A program made the position numbers and the translations under genes. The notes under the pieces were generated by a model, which did no database searches, was not told where the DNA came from, and saw only the letters and a program-made list of their open reading frames with translations. 64,000 nt of DNA from assembly GCA_021642125.1 (NCBI GenBank), contig JAKIXB010000010.1, positions 868,001-932,000 on the forward strand. The letters are read 5' to 3'. Below, one piece after another: positions 54,381 to 64,000 of the stretch (its first letter is position 1; every line of letters begins with the position of its first letter). The DNA is from Nothophoma quercina. Lineage: Eukaryota > Ascomycota > Dothideomycetes > Pleosporales > Didymellaceae.

Positions 54381-57300
54381 ATGCACGCTCGACGCACCTC
54401 AGAGTCCTCGCTTGCGCTGCCTTCGTCCCCGCCAATTGCTGCCCAGCAACTTGGTGAAGCACACGATCCCTCAGAAGAGCGCAGCGTAGTGTCGCCAGCG
54501 CAGACGCTGTGGACTGCACTGTCCCCGACCCTCACGCTCGCCAACTCCAGCCCTGAGCTGCCCACGCTCCCTACCCTCTCTGCACTTGGACGCATACCAC
54601 GAACGCCGTCGACTGTCGCGAGGAACGATCGCCCAGACGACACTTCGTTCTACACGGCGAGCTGGGGCAGTCCTTACAGACACCCGCCCCCAGTCTTCAA
54701 CCCCCAGCGCCAAGCCTCGACCAACTTGGACAGCGACGACTTCGACGAAGGTTCTTCAGCTCTCCAGTTTGGTCTTGGACATCTGCTGCCACCTCGACTC
54801 GAAGTAGACGACGACGCTCCGAGTCGGTTTAACCTCGAGCATCTCATCCCCCAGGTCGACCCAGACGGCTCGCCAAATCAATTCACGCTCGAAAATCTCA
54901 TCCAGTCTCGATTGCCTCGATCGATAACACCGACACGAGAATCGCAGTCGTCCGGTTTCACGCCGCGAGCATCTGACAAGAACCCCACTTCGGAAGAGTG
55001 GGTTCGTTCGTTCCTGGAAGAGCGTTGGAATCGAGAGAAGGGCAAGTGGAAGAGCGATATCAGCTTCGACATCGATTCGAACTCGGGCTCCGACCTCGAC
55101 GAAGACTTCCTCCTGCCAGGACCACCGAAAAGAGGTCACAAGGGAAGGAACAATAACAAGACGTTGAATCAGCAGGATTTCTGGCGCCACATCAGCAAAG
55201 AACAGAAAGACGCGCTCGGAAAGATGATGGCCTCAAAGTACGCTGATGAGCCCACCTCGCACCCGCGAGAGGCATCAGGCTCCGGTCCCGCTGCTCCACC
55301 ACAGTTTCCTCCACGTACTTCAAGTGTTCGCAACTTGTTCGCATCTCCAATCTCGCCTCAAGATGCTACTCCCTCACATTCGCCGAAACCCATTGAGCAG
55401 ACACCGAACAAGCCTCCAACGCCTGTTGAGCCCACAAGAACTCCTATTCCACGAACTCGCAAGAAGATTATGGTCAAGGGCAAGGGCTGCGTCATCTCGA
55501 TACCACATGACATCCCACGAGGAACACACGGCTACCCACCGAAGCCAATGAGCCCTGCAGCAGTGGAAGCAAAGATGCAGAACCTACAACGTCTGGGTTA
55601 CAACACAAGAGGTTTTGGACACTGGAATGGCGTAGATGTTGGAGACCAGCAGGCACATAACAGGAGTATATGGCCTACAGAAGACGATGTACGAGCAGAA
55701 CGCGCCAGCATTGGAACGAATTATAAGGTCTACGTGCCCAAGCAGAGTGAATGGGAGCAGTACAAGAACTCGCTCGTGGAGGCAAAACTCGCTGCATTGG
55801 GAGTGAGTCTTGGTGGGGATGACGAAGTGCCGGCTCCAATGTCACGGCAGGCGTCTGGACAGTACCCTGGTCTTCCCTTCTCGCCGCCACTGCCAACACC
55901 ATCTGGTGGCAGTCATCGTGGGAGGCAAGGAAGCGTCGTCACAGGTCCTTTTCCATTCGGACCATCGCCTGGTCACATGTCTCGCCAGTCGATCGCGTCG
56001 CCAGCTGCTTTTGCGAACGTTCGACCAAGTATGCACATGCACCGTCATTCGACATTTGGACCTGGCAGCTTCTCCCACCACGGCATCTCGCCTTCTGGCA
56101 CATGGTCTCCCGGTGGCTACTTCGGGTCTCAGGATGGACGTGGTGGCTCGCCAGCACTCCCTGCGCTGCCGCCAAGCAGACCTGATCTTGCTGGCATTGT
56201 TTCGCCTCACTCTCCGTTCGGCAGGAGGGCGAGCCAGCAGTTTCCTCACTCCCCGTTGGCGCAGGATGATCTCATGGTTCAGATGCAAATGCAGCAACAG
56301 CAGGTGCAGGCGCAGGTATTCCAACAGCAACAGCAACAGCTCATGGGACTACGACCTTCATCTACACTTGCTGAGGTTCCTGAGGGTGAGTCGGAGGAAG
56401 AGGCGCTACCTCCTCTCAAGAATGTCACCAAGGCTGCACCGGAGATTGCTCACCCAACTCCTCGCAATCATCGTCATAACCTTAGTGAGAACATGGAGCG
56501 CGAAGCTGCTGATGCTGAGTATCATCTGGAGGAGGCCATCGACAAGCAGTTTGCTGAAGGAGGCGACTTCAATACTGAACCTGAGAGCACTGGTCAACGA
56601 AACGCAGTTACTAACAACGCATGGGAGACCTCTCGTCCTATTCTGCACCAGCCTCAGCCACACAACAGAACTCATTCGATCACAAAGTCTCAACAGCAAG
56701 CACCGTTTGCATTCCCAGCGCAGCAGTCCCACAATCCCCGTGATGACAGCAATGGAGTCAGGACCAACTTGTCAGAGAACACAAATCCTAGTCTGGAGGA
56801 CGGAGAAATCCGCTCGAACCAGCACTCACAGGCATCATCGCAGGTCAGCAACCCTTGGAAGGACTCGAAGTTCGCCTACGACAAGTCTACATCGGTCACC
56901 CACAGCAAACATGCGTCCAAGCCCTCACTGTCGAAGCTTAACGTTGAGGCGAAAGAGTTCAAGTTCAATCCTGCGGCTTCTTTCAACCCTGGGTCAGTGT
57001 CAAACAACAAGCCTAGTCTTGATGGACTGTCCAGCTTCAATGTTACGGCTCCTGCGTTCAAGCCTGATGTCGCCGCATTCAAGCCTACTGCTCCCGCATT
57101 CAAACCGGTGGCAGAGGCTGCTCCTTCCAGACCCGCAGCAAGCATAGACGCGCCTGAGTTCAAACCTGCAGTTCCTGCGTTCCCCAGCAGTGGTTTCAGC
57201 TTCTCTAGCCCACCTGCGTTCAAGCCTGACGCTCCAGCGTTCAACCCCGGAGCCGTTTCAGCATTCGACCCCCAAAGGCCTACGCCTGCGCCAACAAGCT

Positions 57301-60300
57301 TTTCTTCCAAGATCTTCGGCGATGTCAACATCTCCGCTAACGACATCATCAAGCCTGCCACACGATCGAAGGCTGTCGCGATTGTGCGTCCTGACACTGC
57401 TCGAGAGTCATCCCCAGAGACCGTCAAGGAAGCCGAGGATCGTGAGGACGCAGAGGGCCGCCCAATGCAAGCTGAAGGACGCGAGAAACGTGCTCGGAAG
57501 GTTCGCGATGACGGCGACGAGGTACCCAAGTTTGCTCTGCAACCAGTCCTGGCATCGCAGCCTTTGGCCAAGCCTGGACCGATATTCGGTGAGAAGGCAG
57601 ATCTGGAGGAAACAACTGAGGATAAGGAGAACCGCTCTCCTGACGGTCGCAAGCCTCGATCAAAGTCCAGAAGCCCCAAGCGATTCCAGCCTACCGTCGA
57701 GGCCAAGCAGCCCGTCGAGCAGGCTGAAGCAGCACCTATCGTTGCACCCACTACCGCCGACCCTGTTGCAGATCCAGCGAAGAAGCATGCACACAAGAAG
57801 AGCTCGCTATCCGCTACCGCTAAGCCTTTCGAGTTGAAGCCTCAATCTAGCAGTGCCGGCTACGACTTTGGCTTCCATGTTACGAAGCCTTCAAGGGCTG
57901 AAGATTTCGACGACAAGCCGCAGAACTCACCACCAAGAGGGTACAGCAGGAGCCCTGCGACTACCTACCGGCCTAGCGATGATGGCTCGTTCAAGACAGC
58001 ATTGGGCCACCGTGTGCCATATGCCGAGAGCGAAAGCGTCGACTTTGACCCGTCGTTCAACGACATTGATGCTGTCATGAAGCAGATGGACGAAGGAGGT
58101 TCGGACTTCGGTGTCGAGCGCAACGATGATTCATGGGAGCAATCGTCTCCACAAAGGACACCTCATGAGTTCGATCACTTCGACCTACGACCCAATGTCC
58201 ACCTGCGCAGCGACGCACCCAGCCCTAGCCCTCGCAGAATGTACGCCAACCAGCAAGGCTCTGCAACATCACTGCTGCAGAATCCCTTTGATGATGAGCG
58301 TGCTGCCCTTGTGTCTGCTTCTCCTGTGCATCGCTTAAATCACGCTGAAGATTTGCCTGTCAGCGATTGGGACGATGTCCTGACAGAAGGAGAGGAGCAG
58401 GTCAAGATGCGCAGTTCGTTCTTCGACAAGCGCGTTGATGATCTGATGGGCCGTCTTCTGCAAAACCGCCTGGGCCCGCTAGAGCAGACCCTGCAGAACG
58501 TCCAACATGCGCTGACTTCGATGTCGTCACGCCCCTCGCGCGGCCGTCGCAGCTTGTCAACAGCGGGGCTGGATAGCGATGCAGACGATGAAGACGATGA
58601 CATTGGCACCGATGCGCATTACCGTAATCGCTCTCCCAGAAAAGACAGGAGGTTGGAGAAGATACGTTCCGTCGTTCGCGAGGCGCTCGAGTCGCACCAA
58701 GCACAAGCCGCTCCCATGTCGGCAGCTGCACCCGAGCCACTGGAACCTGAGAAGATCCGCGAAATCCTGGCTGACGTTCTTGTGTCACACCAGCCACCGG
58801 CCGCCTCTGTCGAGCATGTCTCTACAGAGCAGATCCGCGCCATAGTCGAAGATGCGATCGCGTCCAACAAGCCTCCAAAGCCCGAGACGGAACCCCTCAA
58901 GCCAGAAGACATCAAATCCATGCTCACCGAAACCTTCGGATTGTATGAGTTCCTGAACCCAAGGCCCATCAGACCAGATGACGTACGCACTATTGTAGAG
59001 GAGGCATTCGCGACACACGCTCCTCAGCCAGCGCCTACTGGAGAGACTCTCACACCAGATGCTATTCGATCGATCATCACAGAGACGATTACATCCCACC
59101 AGCCCCAGGCTCCTATCCCGTCAATCGTCGAACCTATGCAGCCTGACACGATTCGCTCCATTGTCACTGAAGCCCTCGCTAGCCAGAAGTCGAGCGCATT
59201 AGAGGCGCCCATCGACATCCCTCAGCCTCAATTCGACATCTCTGAGATGTACCAGGTCATCGGTAGTCTGAAGGCATCCATCGCGCAGACGACGAGTAAC
59301 CACCTTCAGGCCGACGACGTTCGTGAGCTGGTCGACGATGCATTCAAGCGCCAGAGCATGGAAGTTGCCAAGCGTGAAGAGTCTGAAGCTATCCTTAAGC
59401 GAGATGCACGCATTGCGGAACTCGAGAGCATGGTTGAAGACAGCACTCTCCGTCACGAGGCAGAGGAGGCAGCACGTAATGCTCTCGAGGATCGCGAGGC
59501 TGATACAGCACGCCTGCTCAAGGTCACCGAGGAGGAACTCACACTTCTCCAAGCAGCGGCGAAGGATGATGAAACCAGAATCCGTGCCTTGACTGAAGAA
59601 CGTGATGCCATGCACCGCAGCTTGAACGCTTACCAGACCGATGGTGACGATGTCCGCGACAAGCTGGCAGCCATTGAGGCTGAGAACGAGGGGCTCAAGA
59701 TGAAGAATATTGCCCTGGAGACCTCCGAAGAGGACCTGAAGACCAAGTTCGACGCCGTCACTGCCGAGAATGAGGCCCTGACATTCACTTTGGAGGAGCA
59801 CCGCAAGTCGGCCAATAAGTGGCGGGGCGACATTCAGGAAGCCCATCAGGAGAACGAGAAGCTGCGAGAAGCCATCAACCAGGCCCGCTACCAGGCTGAA
59901 GAAGCGGCCCGTGTCCGTGAGTCGATGCGTGGCAAGTTCGAGAAATTGCAGCAAGACATGGTCCTGGCTTCTCAGCAGATTGCAGCCGAGCGCTCTCAGT
60001 GGCAGAAGAACGAACAGGCGTCGCTGGAGAAGTACGAAGTTCTCAGCGCGCGTATTGAAGCTGAGGGGCGAACACGCGAACGTCTCGAAAGGGAGCTCGA
60101 GAGGCTTGAGACACAAGAAGGCGAAGGCATGAAGTTGCGCATCCACTTTGAGCAGGCTCAGAAGCACAACGCTAGACTTGAAGAGACGATCGAACAGCTA
60201 CGAAGGGAATCCATCGAGCACCAGAACAACGCTCACCGGTACGAGCGTGATATGCGAGAAGCCAGAGAGGCAGCCCATGTCGAGATCCGTCGTACTCGCG

Positions 60301-61622
60301 TACTTATGGAAGCCGACCTTGACGCAGCCAACAACCAGGTCAACGTTGTCCGCCACAATCTTGAAAGTGAGGTTGCTCGCGTCCGTGCTGAGCTCGACAG
60401 CGTGCGCATGGAAGCCGAGACTGCAAGGGAGAAGCATGAGCTTGAACTCGAGGCGGCTTCTGATGCGACAAAGCAGGCTGTCGAGGAGGCGCTCCAGAGG
60501 AGCAAGCGGACCCAGCACGAGCAGCAACAGGCCTTCGAACGCGGATTCGAGCGCCTTAAGCAGGAGCACACTCGCGCTCTTGAGTATGCTCGCGAAGACA
60601 AGCAGCGGGCTGACACCTTCCACAACGACAAGCTTGCATTGGCAGACTCCAAGCTCGACCACTTCAAGGACAAGATTGCACTGCTCGAGGAGAAACTCGT
60701 TGTTGCAAAGGAGGCTGCCAGTGCCGCTGCAGCTGCAGCTGCGAAGTCGCCTACGGCCAGTGCTCCGTCCACTCTGGGCAGCCACGAGAAGATCTCCCCG
60801 CAAGCGCTACGCGAATCAATCTCCGTTCTGCAAGAGCAATTGCAAGAGCGTGAATCTCGCATCGAATCTCTCGAACAGAAGCTGGCAGATGTTGACACCG
60901 AGGCTCCTGCTAAATTGAAGGAGCGTGATACCGAGATCACCTGGCTTCGTGAGCTTCTCGGCGTACGTGTTGACGACATCAACGACCTGATCAACGCGCT
61001 CGCACAGCCAACCTTCGACCGCGAGACTGTTCGTGATGCGGCAATCCGCATCCGCACTAACCTGCAGATGGAGCAGTCAGAGAAGGAACGCCTGATCTCG
61101 GGTGCCCAAAACACCTTCCCAACACTTGCGACTCTTTCTAACTTCGCTTCACCCAAGGCTGTTCAAGTCGCCGCTGCCTTCGGCAACTGGCGCAAAGGCC
61201 GCCAGAACGCCACGTCTGCCCTCGCAGGACCTTCAGCCAGCAATTCGCGCAACCAGACTCCTTCCCGCCCTGCAACTCACTCCGCTCAATCCTTCCTCTC
61301 TGGTCTGATGACACCCCCAACATCCAACATGCGACGTACACCGGACTTCTCTTCGTCCGCCAAGCCCAAAGACCTGCGCTCAAACTCGACAAGCTCGAAT
61401 GGCTCGAGTGCGACTGAGCAGGGCTTCCCTTCGCTAGGTAAGCAGTCCGTTGCACCTAGCACACCGCCATTGCTGCGCAAAGCCAGCTATGACCGCGACG
61501 CCGCAGTCGAAGACTTCAGCGATGCTGGGTACGACGACGACAGCACAGTCGACGGAGGCGAGTTAACACCCATTGCCTTGAACTTCGGGCACGAACTCCG
61601 GTCTCGCAGAGACCGTGAATAG
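54381..61622 (+). CDS. giant coiled-coil protein (2413 aa) with IR-repeat array
   Basis: One uninterrupted exon. Residues 1-350 are Ser/Pro-rich; a conserved-looking block lies at about 360-480 (KKIMVKGKGCVISIPHDIPR; VDVGDQQAHNRSIWPTEDD). A Gln-rich patch is at ~634-655. Around 889-957 the motif APAFKP and variants repeat seven or eight times. At ~1425-1665 there are eight copies of a roughly 20-35-residue unit with consensus xPxxIRxIVxEAxxSHQPP. From ~1670 to ~2100 and again near 2140-2190 there is continuous heptad-type coiled coil rich in Glu/Arg/Ala/Gln. The tail is disordered with QVAAAFGNWRKGRQ. It should form a long rod, probably a cytoskeletal, spindle-pole, septal or organelle tether. 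I do not recognise the family; automatic names such as myosin-like or Uso1-like would rest on the coiled coil only. Confidence 0.85.
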   Translation: MHARRTSESSLALPSSPPIAAQQLGEAHDPSEERSVVSPAQTLWTALSPTLTLANSSPELPTLPTLSALGRIPRTPSTVARNDRPDDTSFYTASWGSPYRHPPPVFNPQRQASTNLDSDDFDEGSSALQFGLGHLLPPRLEVDDDAPSRFNLEHLIPQVDPDGSPNQFTLENLIQSRLPRSITPTRESQSSGFTPRASDKNPTSEEWVRSFLEERWNREKGKWKSDISFDIDSNSGSDLDEDFLLPGPPKRGHKGRNNNKTLNQQDFWRHISKEQKDALGKMMASKYADEPTSHPREASGSGPAAPPQFPPRTSSVRNLFASPISPQDATPSHSPKPIEQTPNKPPTPVEPTRTPIPRTRKKIMVKGKGCVISIPHDIPRGTHGYPPKPMSPAAVEAKMQNLQRLGYNTRGFGHWNGVDVGDQQAHNRSIWPTEDDVRAERASIGTNYKVYVPKQSEWEQYKNSLVEAKLAALGVSLGGDDEVPAPMSRQASGQYPGLPFSPPLPTPSGGSHRGRQGSVVTGPFPFGPSPGHMSRQSIASPAAFANVRPSMHMHRHSTFGPGSFSHHGISPSGTWSPGGYFGSQDGRGGSPALPALPPSRPDLAGIVSPHSPFGRRASQQFPHSPLAQDDLMVQMQMQQQQVQAQVFQQQQQQLMGLRPSSTLAEVPEGESEEEALPPLKNVTKAAPEIAHPTPRNHRHNLSENMEREAADAEYHLEEAIDKQFAEGGDFNTEPESTGQRNAVTNNAWETSRPILHQPQPHNRTHSITKSQQQAPFAFPAQQSHNPRDDSNGVRTNLSENTNPSLEDGEIRSNQHSQASSQVSNPWKDSKFAYDKSTSVTHSKHASKPSLSKLNVEAKEFKFNPAASFNPGSVSNNKPSLDGLSSFNVTAPAFKPDVAAFKPTAPAFKPVAEAAPSRPAASIDAPEFKPAVPAFPSSGFSFSSPPAFKPDAPAFNPGAVSAFDPQRPTPAPTSFSSKIFGDVNISANDIIKPATRSKAVAIVRPDTARESSPETVKEAEDREDAEGRPMQAEGREKRARKVRDDGDEVPKFALQPVLASQPLAKPGPIFGEKADLEETTEDKENRSPDGRKPRSKSRSPKRFQPTVEAKQPVEQAEAAPIVAPTTADPVADPAKKHAHKKSSLSATAKPFELKPQSSSAGYDFGFHVTKPSRAEDFDDKPQNSPPRGYSRSPATTYRPSDDGSFKTALGHRVPYAESESVDFDPSFNDIDAVMKQMDEGGSDFGVERNDDSWEQSSPQRTPHEFDHFDLRPNVHLRSDAPSPSPRRMYANQQGSATSLLQNPFDDERAALVSASPVHRLNHAEDLPVSDWDDVLTEGEEQVKMRSSFFDKRVDDLMGRLLQNRLGPLEQTLQNVQHALTSMSSRPSRGRRSLSTAGLDSDADDEDDDIGTDAHYRNRSPRKDRRLEKIRSVVREALESHQAQAAPMSAAAPEPLEPEKIREILADVLVSHQPPAASVEHVSTEQIRAIVEDAIASNKPPKPETEPLKPEDIKSMLTETFGLYEFLNPRPIRPDDVRTIVEEAFATHAPQPAPTGETLTPDAIRSIITETITSHQPQAPIPSIVEPMQPDTIRSIVTEALASQKSSALEAPIDIPQPQFDISEMYQVIGSLKASIAQTTSNHLQADDVRELVDDAFKRQSMEVAKREESEAILKRDARIAELESMVEDSTLRHEAEEAARNALEDREADTARLLKVTEEELTLLQAAAKDDETRIRALTEERDAMHRSLNAYQTDGDDVRDKLAAIEAENEGLKMKNIALETSEEDLKTKFDAVTAENEALTFTLEEHRKSANKWRGDIQEAHQENEKLREAINQARYQAEEAARVRESMRGKFEKLQQDMVLASQQIAAERSQWQKNEQASLEKYEVLSARIEAEGRTRERLERELERLETQEGEGMKLRIHFEQAQKHNARLEETIEQLRRESIEHQNNAHRYERDMREAREAAHVEIRRTRVLMEADLDAANNQVNVVRHNLESEVARVRAELDSVRMEAETAREKHELELEAASDATKQAVEEALQRSKRTQHEQQQAFERGFERLKQEHTRALEYAREDKQRADTFHNDKLALADSKLDHFKDKIALLEEKLVVAKEAASAAAAAAAKSPTASAPSTLGSHEKISPQALRESISVLQEQLQERESRIESLEQKLADVDTEAPAKLKERDTEITWLRELLGVRVDDINDLINALAQPTFDRETVRDAAIRIRTNLQMEQSEKERLISGAQNTFPTLATLSNFASPKAVQVAAAFGNWRKGRQNATSALAGPSASNSRNQTPSRPATHSAQSFLSGLMTPPTSNMRRTPDFSSSAKPKDLRSNSTSSNGSSATEQGFPSLGKQSVAPSTPPLLRKASYDRDAAVEDFSDAGYDDDSTVDGGELTPIALNFGHELRSRRDRE

Positions 61623-62994
61623 ATATCTACACACCATTTCCTTTGTTCATACTGCACTGCTTTAGAGCTCGACAAGAGCGTCCTATCGCTACTTTGCGCT
61701 TCTTGTAGCTACCTACTTGTACCTAATACTTGCATGTTGTTTGTGTTTTGGCTTTTGGCATAGAGCGCGCATTGCCTGCGGACAAGGATATACCCCAAGA
61801 CCGTTGAGACTGGATATTACTGGCATCTAAATTGTACATACCCTTGACGGGTTTTCCTAGCATGATTCGAGTCAGAAAGTGTACACGACAGAGAATAGTC
61901 ACATCGTTACTGCGTACACTCATGATCCACGCCATTCCTCTGTCTGCGTCTGCTCCTTCTTCCAACCCTCCTCCATGCGAGCGAGAGATCGAACGAAAAA
62001 GATCGGCGCGCACATCCCGGTAGTGCAACAGGACGGGCACCCGCCGCCGGGTATGTGCATGCACAGTGACCCCGGCAGCCAGGTTCAAAAATATGGGTTG
62101 GTGTGTTGAGGTCGATAGCCTCGGATCACAGGTGTCACCCTATGAAGAACAGATACTACATATCGATTCCAGCCATTTGGCAAAGAGAAGATGCGGGAGA
62201 AAGTCGAGGGCGAGGGTAGGTGGGTTTATATACCCATCATCGAGTGGAGGCAGCACTGATAACGTGACTGCTCATCTGATTATCGTCTAGGCTGATGCGG
62301 CACGTGAGCTTTTGCCTTGGTAAGTGTGGGTTGGTGGACAACGCGGTGATAGCAAGTCTTCAGGCTCCAGTGTCACGTGCTAGGTTTCTGTACCGTGACT
62401 GAGGGGGTGGGGTCACTGCTACGTAACAGTCGCCTCGATGACACTTGTCTGAACTTGAAAATGACACACAGATATGATACATGATCGTTCGATTGGACAG
62501 AGTCTGGTCTGAAGTTTAGAATATATCGTGAGAAAAATGACTTAGCGCGGCGACTGCGATTCCGGTTCACAGAGAACTGTGAGTTGACAGAGCTCCAAAG
62601 TCTAATAGTTCGAACTAGCATAGCGGATTTTCATACGCATCGAGGTTGTATATCCAGGTATTAATCGAAACCTGGTCAAATCAAACTCGCAACTCATCTC
62701 TATACCATTGCTGCCCCAAACCGAACGCAGCGGCCACGCGCAGATCTCAGCATGCCCGGGACAAGGAAGAGACGGTACCAATCGCCTACGATTCAAGTGG
62801 ACGCGTTGAGTGTGGAGTTAGGATACGTGACGGAGCGTACGGATTCGTGGATAGGTGACATCGTGGATATGTGTGGACTCTCATCTCTTGGCATACTCGA
62901 TGCGGTACCTTTGAACAAAAAATCGATTGCAGCACTAGAGTCTTGGACGGCGATCCTCGGCCGTCCACCTCAAAGAGGTGCTCTTATCTGATGC
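61623..62994. other. intergenic, no gene seen
   Basis: 1.37 kb between the ends of two convergent genes. Short frames (62646-62991 among them) have no domains. Confidence 0.5.
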
Positions 62995-64000
62995 TCAGAT
63001 ACATCTCCAGCTCGATGCTTCCTTGAAGTTGGTGCCGACAAATGTATTGCGCGCCGGATACTTGCAGTGCCGTCTTGTGAAGTCGACACCAAGAGACACA
63101 GTATCGTTCACGAACTTCGCACCTTCAATGTACTCAGGCGCCTCACCCTGTTCTACCCAATCTACCACAGCCTTGAGTACGTTCCTCTGGCGTTCGAAAG
63201 GCACACCGGCCGCAGCAGAGTTTCCACTTTGTCCTAGCACCCACGCACCTGGGCCTGAACTGCAGTGGTTCATACCTGAGATGCGGAAGAAACGGATCCA
63301 GTTGTCCATGGATGCTGCGCTGCGGTAGCCTTTCAGATCATCATACCATCGTATTGTGTTGAAGGTAGTGATTTGTTGGTCCTGCTGACCATGGTAAGTC
63401 AGTATTTTCCCTCCTCGTCGCTCAAAGGCTGGAAGACTGGTTGGGTATGTGCGAATATTGCCAGGATTGAGGCTCTCCGCCGCTCGTGCATCGTCGTATC
63501 CGAAGTCAGTTGCATTCCAGGACGGGTCGCTGTACACCACGTACTTAAACCAGTCCTCAGAGTAAGTAAACGGAGCACCAGCATACAAGCGATCGACCGC
63601 AGACACCTCACTGCCTGGCTGCATACTCGAGAAGATCAGTGTGCCGTTCGGATACTTGTAGTCACTGAAGATCGTCCTCAGCTGCTGTACTTGTTGCGAT
63701 GTGAGGCAGCTGCTGGTGCTGTTTTCCGTACAGAGCAAAGGCGAAGGGTCAAACTTGCACAGCGTTGGGTCCTCGATGATACCGTCCTTCGCCTTGTCGA
63801 TCGTGTCGCACTGCCTCAGTACCTCGTCGTGGATCCATGTCTTCCAAGCTGTGGCTGAGATAAAATCTGTAGAACCAATCGTGCCAGTGATGGTAAAAAA
63901 GCGAGCTCTCCACGACACAAGATTGTTGAAGTCTATGGCTGGCGCTCCTGCAACGATGCCGTCAAAATCATTGGGAAATTCCTCGGCGCTCTTGATGCCT
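62995..64000 (-). CDS. tannase/feruloyl esterase family enzyme, 5' part missing
   Basis: The frame is open from the right window edge (64000) to the stop at 62995, about 335 residues; the N-terminus with signal peptide and catalytic CSTGG serine lies outside. Family features visible: FDGIVAGAPAIDFNNLVSWR at the edge, DAKDGIIEDPTLCKFDP-like calcium-site region (KDGIIEDPTLCKFD), SCLTSQQVQQLRTIFSDY, then the catalytic Asp in KILTYHGQQDQQITTF and His in SGMNHCSSGPGAW. The Cys in MNHC pairs with the CSTGG Cys in known structures. These secreted enzymes release ferulic or gallic acid from plant cell walls and tannins, which suits a plant-associated or litter fungus. No intron in the visible part. 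Confidence 0.9.
   Translation of the reverse strand, partial: GIKSAEEFPNDFDGIVAGAPAIDFNNLVSWRARFFTITGTIGSTDFISATAWKTWIHDEVLRQCDTIDKAKDGIIEDPTLCKFDPSPLLCTENSTSSCLTSQQVQQLRTIFSDYKYPNGTLIFSSMQPGSEVSAVDRLYAGAPFTYSEDWFKYVVYSDPSWNATDFGYDDARAAESLNPGNIRTYPTSLPAFERRGGKILTYHGQQDQQITTFNTIRWYDDLKGYRSAASMDNWIRFFRISGMNHCSSGPGAWVLGQSGNSAAAGVPFERQRNVLKAVVDWVEQGEAPEYIEGAKFVNDTVSLGVDFTRRHCKYPARNTFVGTNFKEASSWRCI

Noticed and set aside
59199..60167. 322-codon minus-strand frame inside the coiled-coil gene
   Set aside because: Leu/Val-rich antisense of Glu/Gln-rich coiled-coil codons; a common shadow.
1..64000. A tRNA or rRNA gene, CRISPR array or mobile element
   Set aside because: I looked for T-loop-like GGTTCGANTCC boxes with matching arms, repeats and transposase motifs and found none that held up; a tRNAscan and RepeatMasker run would settle it.

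Overview
This is a stretch of nuclear genome from a filamentous ascomycete (Pezizomycotina). A Dothideomycete is my best guess, but that finer placement is inference. The evidence is: dense genes on both strands; short introns (46-65 bp, plus one of 114 bp and one of 188 bp) with CTAAC/CTGAC-type branch sites; and clear fungal orthologues such as the DASH subunit Dad3, an Nrc-2/Fpk1-type kinase, kynurenine formamidase, Arp3, Mre11, Taf10 and mitochondrial ribosomal proteins. I see no virus, plasmid, CRISPR array, rRNA gene or convincing tRNA gene. All exon boundaries below were worked out by eye from splice sites, reading phase and family conservation.

Left part (1-9 kb): a PHD-finger protein runs off the left edge. 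It is followed by a gene-poor, AT-richer patch holding three related copies of an F-box-like family (one intact, one C-terminal remnant, one full-length copy broken by a frameshift and a nonsense codon) and a cyanovirin-N-type lectin gene. From 9 to 13 kb are a mitochondrial stomatin-like protein, kynurenine formamidase and a small GPI-anchored cell-surface protein. Then comes about 2.5 kb with no gene I can defend.

Middle (15-42.6 kb): compact housekeeping DNA. In order: a hypothetical protein, a secreted Cys-rich EGF-like protein, an HpcH/HpaI-type aldolase with a probable GC-AG intron, a glutaredoxin-like protein, a CHORD-CS co-chaperone, an atypical SDR, a taspase-like threonine protease, Arp3, a Trm2-type tRNA methyltransferase, uS5m, Dad3, a flippase-kinase-like AGC kinase, a large disordered protein opening with a canonical eIF4E-binding motif, Mre11, uS19m (with a 16-nt microexon) and Taf10. 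Several pairs are head-to-head over 220-270 bp and probably share promoters (glutaredoxin/CHORD, TRM2/uS5m, MRE11/uS19m).

Right part (42.6-64 kb): an F-box-like fragment, a long gene-free leader, a La-module RNA-binding protein of LARP1 type, a mitochondrion-targeted fungal protein, an MFS monocarboxylate-type transporter, a 2413-residue coiled-coil protein with an eight-fold short repeat, and the 3' part of a tannase/feruloyl esterase gene leaving the right edge.

No operon-like pathway or secondary-metabolite cluster is visible; the genes serve separate core functions (chromatin/transcription, DNA repair, cytoskeleton and kinetochore, mitochondrial translation, RNA modification, translation control). 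The most notable points are gene-structure oddities (GC-AG intron, microexon, three stop-free 3n introns, tandem acceptors), the decaying F-box-like family, the putative eIF4E-binding protein and the repeat array in the giant coiled-coil protein. I found no convincing wholly new system.
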